Assembly (NCBI RefSeq): GCF_954871325.1
Contig: NC_088776.1
Coordinates: 19,344,052 to 19,408,051 of the forward strand
Origin: Gordionus sp. m RMFG-2023
Lineage: Eukaryota > Nematomorpha > Gordioida > Chordodea > Parachordodidae
Direction: 5' to 3'
Length of the DNA: 64,000 nt
Shown here piece after piece: positions 35,670 to 64,000 of this stretch. Positions within the stretch are counted from its first letter, which is position 1. Each line of letters begins with the position of its first letter. The translations under genes were made by a program, and so were the position numbers. A model generated the notes under the pieces. The model did not search any database. It worked only from the letters and a program-made list of their open reading frames with translations, and was not told the DNA's origin.

Positions 35670-37170
35670 AACTTCACGATATCATATTTTTTTATGAATA
35701 TTGTCAATTAGGACTAAAAAAGTAGTTGTTCTATCTCAAGAGTATCTATCTTGTTTTCTTCATTGAAAAATGTCATCTTGGGAATCAGAAATTTCGAGTT
35801 GAAATGGGACATTTAAAAAGAATGCTAATAAATAAAATACAGAATAAAATTGTTAAATCGTAATTCTAATCAAAAAATAATAATTTTTATTTATCTTATA
35901 ATTAATTACAATTACTTCTTAGCAAAACCAGTTCAGTTTATTGTATCTTAATTCTTATTTTTTGGAAATGAAACACTACTGTGAATAAGGGCTTGCCCAG
36001 TGGTAAATATTTAAATTTGTTTTTTTTATCTCATTTTTTTTGCAAAATGTTAAACCTTTAGCGGATAGCGTTAATGTAAAAAGAAACTCAAAAATTGTCT
36101 CATCGAATGAAAAGAACAATAATATAGGAAAATATTTAAATTTGAAAAAGAATTGACGCATATTCAGAATCAAACATTTTGCATTTTTAATTTAATGTGT
36201 AATTATTTATTATTGTATATATAATTCTCCATGTATAATAAAATACTTAGATTATGTATTTGATTTATTGGCTAGATAATTTTTATTATTTACTATCAGA
36301 GTGGTGAAAAAGTTATGTAATCTGAAAATATAAAAGGGGTATGTAAGATTACAAAAAATCTAAAGAATTAAATTATTGTCCCTGGTAAATATTAACTGTC
36401 AGGACCGAAAATGAACCAGACATATTTGCTATCTGCGCTTAGTTTGGCCACAGAGCGGAAATAATTATTTTTTAAATAATTGATTACATTTAACAATTAC
36501 TCAGAATATCATTTAATAATTAAATGCCAATTAGAATTACAAATAGACTCCATTTGATGAATAGAATATAGAATGATTCAATTAATACATGACCATGTGG
36601 TACCCCTTCTGAATGTCAATAGTAGTGAGTGTTGTTAAAAGGCTCGATCAAGATTTAGCCAACATAATATTATATAAGCCTCGAGATTTGACAAATAGAG
36701 GTCCAAATTTCTGACATCTATAAGCTAAATCTCGGCTTACATAATATTATTTTGGTTAATTTGGACTTTTTTTAAATCGACCCAAATCAATGCACAGTTT
36801 TATTATACACCTCCCCCTCCCCCGTGTTAAAAATAGTAAACATAAATTAAAACTATGAAAAATATAAATCTTGTATTTTATTGAATAAAATTGACAATTT
36901 ATAGATCAGAATTATATAATTACATAAAACAACCTAAACTTATGGGTGGATATATTTCGCTTGTTACTATTTGGAACACTTTGTACATGAATCATTTTCC
37001 CTTTTTACTTTTTTATAATTTTGATTAGACTATGGAAAAAAAATTCATTTTTTCCTATTTTAAATTTTGATTTTTTGTAATAAGAGGTTTATCAACTCAA
37101 CCCATTTTCTTTGCCAGTTCATCCTACCACCTAACCCCACGGTAATGGGCTACTCTATATCTTTAGCGGC
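35670..37170. other. Intergenic region downstream of PPIL2
   Basis: No gene supported. A partial member of the TAGTGTTGTTAAA MITE family starts near 36628 (GAGTGTTGTTAAAAGGCTC); its right end is unclear near 36.78 kb. A paired motif AAGATTTAGCCAACATAATA and GCTAAATCTCGGCTTACATA inside it suggests a fold-back. The rest is AT-rich. Confidence 0.45.
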
Positions 37171-37424
37171 TTTTTATAGTTATGATTAATATAATGTTTG
37201 GTGAAAGTTAACACTAGCTAACACTCATAGTATCTATTACATAATAAAATTATAGTTTTCCTTCCATGGAATAAATACGCAAAGGATTAAATAATATATG
37301 TTATATTTTTTATTAATTAAATTATCATTTTTATTTTTTTTATAAATACATAGTATATTCTCAAAATATTATTTACACAAATTTTTTATAGTATCAATTT
37401 GTAATATACTAAATATCTGTTTAG

Positions 37425-39012
37425 CAGAGTTGTTAAAGTAGCAAAGTAACTTTTTTGGTATCTAGCGGCTACTTTTTTTGTAATTATTTAATTTTTTATC
37501 GCTCTACTTTTTTTGAAAGTAGCTAAAGTAGCCGCTACTTCGCTACTATTAAAAAATATAATGAAGGTAAGTATAAACATGGAAATTTAAATATAATATA
37601 ATTTTTATTATTTAATTTTGAAATTAAAATATAATTTCAATTTGTAATTTATATTTTCATTTGTATTAAACCTAAATCACATGTTAATAATTTAAAATGT
37701 CATTGCCTATGGATATCCAAATCGTTGAAAGTGATTCAGACAATGATATTAATGAAATGGAAGATACCAAGGGAAGAAAATGTTTTTAATAGCTATAATA
37801 CAAATTTCCCATTCCCTAGATTTGAAAATTTTTTAAAATAAATATATAAACAAAACTGGTTTCAAATTTATTTGTCTAAAATGTAAAAAAAAATATTTCC
37901 CCAAATCAATCCAGTAGCTATAACCTCAAGAAACACGTAAGGTAAATTGTCATTTTTACATTCTAATAATATTTATTTTATAAGACTGTTCATGAGTTTT
38001 AAGGAAATCGAGAAACATCTAAATAATTTTGGTATAGGCGACTCTACATCCAAAAAGACTAATTCAATTCAAACCAAATTGATTAATAATGCAAATGACA
38101 ATATTTCTCAGAAATTTGCTGATAAAGTTATTGTTGATTTTATCATTTATACAGTTCAGCCAATGTCCTTAGTTGATAATCCATCATTTACCATGATGAT
38201 TAAAACTATCCCCCTGGTACAACAATTTTATGCCGCCAGACACTAATGAATAAAATAGCAAATAACTTTAAAATGATGAAAGATGCTCTAATAGTAGTTA
38301 TCAGAGATATCATATATATGTACCACGGGAGATAATTGAACACATAACAGAAGGTAAAAACTTATTTATATTTATAAATTGTATATATGTACCACGGGAG
38401 ATAATTGAACACATAACAGAAGGTAAAAACTTATTTATATTTATAAATTATTTGATTAAATATTTTTAAGCTTATTTGGGAATCACAGGCCATTGACCAG
38501 ACCCTAGAACTTTAAAAAGAAGATCTGTGGCATTAGCCCTCAAAATGAAAATAGGATGCCAGACATACGATGTACTTGCAAATAAAATTATTGATAATCT
38601 ATCTTATATTAAAAATATGTATATAAGATTAAATACGCCCTTACCCTCAAGTGCTAGTGTCGAGAGATTATTTAATAAGGCAAAACTTATTGTTTCTGAT
38701 CGGTGCTCTAGATTTGGGGATGATAATATTAAAATGCAACAAATTACCATAAATATTTATTTTTATTATATAAATTTTTTTATAATCAAAACTAACTATA
38801 TTTTAATATTTATAAATGTTGATTTTTATATATTTACTATACAATAACATAAGCAAAAAATAAAAAATTTGTTTGTAAATTTTTTTTATAAAAAGTAGCT
38901 AATAGCGAGCTACTTTTTTTGACAAATAGCAATAACGGTAGCGCGCTACTTTTTTTAACAAATAGCAATAGCGGTAGCGCGCTACTTTTAAAAGTAGCGT
39001 TTAACAACTCTG
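37425..39012 (+). mobile_element. hAT transposon, both ends and perfect 8-bp duplication
   Basis: Tips are CAGAGTTGTTAAAGTAGC and, reverse-complemented from the right, CAGAGTTGTTAAACGCTAC. Flanks are identical octamers CTGTTTAG (37417-37424 and 39013-39020). Subterminal regions carry repeated AGTAGC and GCTACTTTTT motifs. The plus-strand transposase is degenerate: a short acidic start near 37697, 37947-38246 with IEKHLNNFGI and QKFADKVIVDFI, and 38527-38847 with the hATC signature LPSSASVERLFNKAKLIVSD. Most of the catalytic core is lost and a 69-base segment is duplicated. Confidence 0.9.
38316..38453. repeat. 69-bp tandem duplication inside the hAT element
   Basis: Two adjacent copies, almost identical, with TACCACGGGAGATAATTGAA starting at 38321 and again at 38390. 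It lies in the remnant transposase gene and points to a local slippage or repair event after insertion. Confidence 0.9.
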
Positions 39013-39035
39013 CTGTTTAGAATAAAAAAAAATGT

Positions 39036-39254
39036 TAGTGTTGTTAAACGGCTCGTTGAGCCGATTTTTAAAAACGGCTAACAGTTTTTTATCCAGAAAA
39101 ATATTATGCAAGCCTGAAAATTATGCTCATAGAAAGAGCAAAGGTCTAGATATATAGTATCGAAATTTCAAGGCTTAGTCAATATCTTTCTGGCGAAAAT
39201 ATTGAGTTATCCGTTTTTAAAAATCGGCTCAAAACGAGCCGTTTAACAACATTA
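39036..39254. mobile_element. MITE of the TAGTGTTGTTAAA family
   Basis: The left end TAGTGTTGTTAAACGGCTC and right end (reverse complement) TAATGTTGTTAAACGGCTC are near-perfect; both continue into GATTTTTAAAAACGG. About 219 bases, non-coding. It is inserted into the older GGGCCGGGCC-family copy 24 bases right of the 37425-39012 hAT. A clean target duplication is not visible. Confidence 0.8.
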
Positions 39255-39566
39255 GCTAATATACTTGCTTAAATGATAATACACGCCGAAAAATATGATA
39301 AAATACGAAATAATCAATTTTTTGTATATACCAGGTCGAATATAATTTTTAAAAATTCTGAGCCGGGCTTAAAAAATTTTTTTAAAAAAAATCCAAGCCG
39401 GGCCGCCCCCCCCCCCCAATTTTTTTTTAAATATTCGGACCGGGTCTAAAAATTTTAAACCCGGGCCGGGCCGTAAAAATTTTTTTAATCTGGGCCGGGT
39501 CATACAAATTGTACCTCTGCAGGTCTCTGATTTAAATAAAGGTGTAATCAGGTAAAAAGATATTGG

Positions 39567-39744
39567 GTGGTTTATTTAAGGAGGTAGAAAAGAAGATGAA
39601 TACTGGAAAGAGGTGGTCACTAGAAACATGCGAGAGACATAATTTCTAGGCTTAAGTGGTCTATTTAAGGAGGTAGAAAAGAAGATGAATACTGTAAAGA
39701 GGTAGTCACTAGAAACCTCCTAGAGACATAATTTCTCGACCTAT
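39567..39744. repeat. 89-bp tandem duplication
   Basis: Two consecutive copies of a unit containing TATTTAAGGAGGTAGAAAAG, GAAGATGAATACTG, GTCACTAGAAAC and GAGACATAATTTCT, offset by 89 bases and differing at several positions. Non-coding. Confidence 0.9.
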
Positions 39745-39837
39745 TTAGAGGAAAGCATATATTAGACCCAACCGTCAAAAAAAATTGAATTCTGACCCAA
39801 CCCAAACATAAAATCAATTCTATCCCGAGGGCATGGT

Positions 39838-40020
39838 TAGTGATATAAATCACTCCATTTGAGTCGATCTTTATAAACAGCTAATTCAATATTTTAGTCA
39901 GAAAAATATTTAAGCCTCGCCATCTATGAGTAAAATCTTCAGGTTTGTGCAATATTTTTATGGATAAAATACTGAGCCGTTTTTAAAAATCGGCTCAAAT
40001 TGAGAGATTTTGCATCACTA
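39838..40020. mobile_element. MITE, divergent TAGTG family member
   Basis: Ends TAGTGATATAAATCACTCC and (reverse complement of the right) TAGTGATGCAAAATCTCTC, both leading to ATTTGAG. Flanks GGCATGGT and GGCGTGGA agree at 6 of 8 bases, compatible with an old 8-base duplication. Located about 0.5 kb beyond the SMC1 stop codon. Confidence 0.65.
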
Positions 40021-40511
40021 GGCGTGGAAGCTTTTTTGACCTTCCCTAACGCGTTTTTGAATCGAATATAAATGAACACTCTACAAATTCTAGACACATC
40101 GAACTAATCTTGATAAAATATGAAAACTTTATTATAAATTATATAAATTCTAGGGTGTATAAAAAATAGTATTTATGAAATATAAGTGGCAAAAATAATT
40201 ATGTAACAATTATTTAAATATATATAAACGACGTATTTTATATAGTAATATTTTCTAAATATATATAGAAGGTTGGAATATGCCCTATCACTCTGCCACT
40301 ATAATTTTTTCAGATATATCAAAAATAAAATTTCAAAATTTTTGAAACAATGCAAAATTAGTTAATTAAGGATTTAAGAATAGTTTGATTTTTTGATGGA
40401 ATAATTTTTGCTATCAACGTCATATGATCCCCGTCATTATACGATGAAGTGAAATTTTTTAATAATTTTTATTTTAAAAAAATCGTATCCGCTGGCAGAT
40501 ACTGTTTAAAA

Positions 40512-62324
<21,813 letters not shown>

Positions 62325-64000
62325 CTTTTATTTAAAATAAATAAATATTATATATTGCATTCTAAAACAAAACAAAAAATTTGGAAACTTAATTTTTGTC
62401 AAACAAAGGGTTTTGTTATTTTAACAATTATTTGCAATATTTTTTAAAATCGCATAATTATTGAAGAAATTATTAGAAAACTAGTAAATAAATTTAAAAA
62501 ATTGGAGTGCATATTCATTTCAATATATTAATTCAAATTTTTAATTGACCATAAGATGATCCATATTTTTTCTTAGAAAACCAATCTTAATATATAATTA
62601 TAAAATATTTTTAATTTTATACATAATTTCATAATAATAATAAATTAATAAAAGGAATCTCAATTAATTTGTAATGTTTTTTATAATTAATTATATTATT
62701 TTTAAAGATAAAGTAGCTAAAAATTTGATATAATCATTTGGTATATTATATGCAATAGAAAATGATTTAAACATATCCCAACAAATCATATTCAGCAAGC
62801 ATTGTAAAATAGCTATCCATTCTTTAAAAAAGGCTAATACAAAATTTTTACCAAAATTACCTTAGCTTGAAGATTTTGCAAACAAATGATTAAAAGGTAT
62901 GGACATCTATTGGCCAAATTTTTAAGTTTAGGTAATAAAATTTTGGCCAAAATATTGACTTAGCTTGTTTAAAATCGGGCCATTTAACTTTAATAAATTT
63001 AGCGATAAATATTGCCCATATTTTAAATGAGTTGATTAACTCTGTGTATATTTTTTTACAATATTTCAAGGATAGCTGGTAAATAAAAAATCAAATAAAA
63101 ATAAAGGATTTGGTTTCTAGTAATATAAGATCAAATAGGTAAAAAAATATGTAAGTTAGCATAACCCTACTCATAATATTCAATTAATGTTTAGTTATTA
63201 ATTATAAACTAATTATTTAATATTTGTAAAGGGTAACCAATTACCTTTAATATCCATTATTTCAAGCAATATAATTGCTAATATGTTAAATTTTGTTTTA
63301 TAACTAGAACATATATCTTAGAGCTGCAGAAGTTCCTAGCCCAGCCCGGGTTATATTTTCAGACCTGGTCTTATTTTTTTTAAATATATTCTATTTATTT
63401 TAATTTTTATAGATAATAATAGAAATTTTAAATATTAGACCAGCCGGGATATTTTTGAAAAAATTTTTCGGCCTGGTATATATTTTAAAAAAATTTTTAG
63501 GCTCACCCTAGGTATATTTAAAAAATAAAAATACAGTTTGGCCAGCAGATCTTTGACATATATAATTACTTATAAATTTTTATTGAAATTGAAAGGGGTG
63601 GGCCGAAAATATTAATTTTCTTTCTCATTTATAACATAATGAACCAAAAATATCATTTTTAAATCAATCTAAAAATTGACACTGCATTATGTAGACTTGT
63701 TATCGTTTTATACCATCTTGCTTATAAGATTTGCCTGCACCTGAACTTTATACCAGAAATGGGAAACTTTTTGTACAAAGAAATCACTTCAGTGCTACAC
63801 TATAGGTCTTTTGTTGTTTCTGAAACATTCTCCATGGCTTCATAAATATTACAAATTATGATTTCAATGTAAGACAATTTAAAAAATTAAAATATATTTA
63901 CAATCTTTTTTAATTTCGCAGTCCTTAAAATATGGCTACTAAGGGTGGTGGCCTTACCTATTAAATGGAATTAAATTTAGTTTAAACAGACCTGAGAAGC
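62325..64000. other. SMC1 intron continuing past the window edge
   Basis: No SMC1 exon is seen here; the preceding exon, which should encode the coil before EYHKLKEDA, must lie beyond 64000 or be too short to recognise. A MITE-like stretch with facing TAAATTT/GGCCA motifs lies near 62.84-63.0 kb. A decayed GGGCCGGGCC-family copy lies at about 63.32-63.56 kb (GAGCTGCAGAAGTTCCTAGC to CCAGCAGATCTTTGACA). Confidence 0.5.

Larger units (their letters stand above)
37175..39529. mobile_element. Old GGGCCGGGCC-family hAT copy, host of nested insertions
   Basis: Left piece 37175-37424 shares long text with the 24423-26421 element: TATAGTTATGATTAATATAA, the TTAACACTAGCTAACACTCA patch, and TAGTATCAATTTGTAAT next to AAATATCTG. 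After two insertions (37425-39012 and about 39036-39254) the text resumes as AATAAAA and ATACTTGCT. It ends at 39350-39529 with GGGCCGGG repeats and the tip GTACCTCTGCAGGTCTCTG. The transposase region is missing, so it is a non-autonomous relative. The left tip was not found. Confidence 0.65.

Overview
The window reads as nuclear DNA of an AT-rich animal. Three spliced host genes are recognisable: an ANKRD26-like ankyrin/coiled-coil gene, the cyclophilin/U-box gene PPIL2, and the cohesin gene SMC1. Introns are either very short (about 48-95 bases) or kilobases long and full of transposons. hAT elements of several families dominate the repeats. The ANKRD26-like gene points to Metazoa, but nothing fixes the phylum. 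No bacterial operons, CRISPR arrays, tRNA or rRNA genes were seen.

Layout. 1-1027: remains of a hAT transposase cut by the window edge. About 2.6-16.4 kb, minus strand: the ANKRD26-like gene, at least 24 exons, with a DDE-type transposon carrying roughly 0.65-kb inverted repeats (6891-9205) in one intron. 16.4-30.2 kb: gene-poor DNA with a small inverted-repeat element (MITE), hAT relics, a broken Ty3/gypsy fossil and two well-bounded hAT elements (24423-26421 and 27485-28974). 30205-35666, plus strand: PPIL2 in five exons. 35.7-40.5 kb: a nested stack of hAT elements and MITEs. 40512-62324, minus strand: SMC1 exons for the hinge, the returning coiled coil and the C-terminal ATPase lobe; the N-terminal lobe lies beyond 64000. 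Its introns hold an inverted pair of hAT copies, a Ty3/gypsy fossil and nested hATs.

Splice joints were placed by reading-frame continuity and, for SMC1 and PPIL2, by similarity to family sequences from memory. Many donors have T at +3 (GTT) and many acceptors end AAG rather than CAG or TAG, a relaxed splice signal shared by at least two of the genes. The three host genes do unrelated jobs (a probable scaffold protein, spliceosome-linked proline isomerase and ubiquitin ligase, chromosome cohesion) and show no sign of co-regulation.
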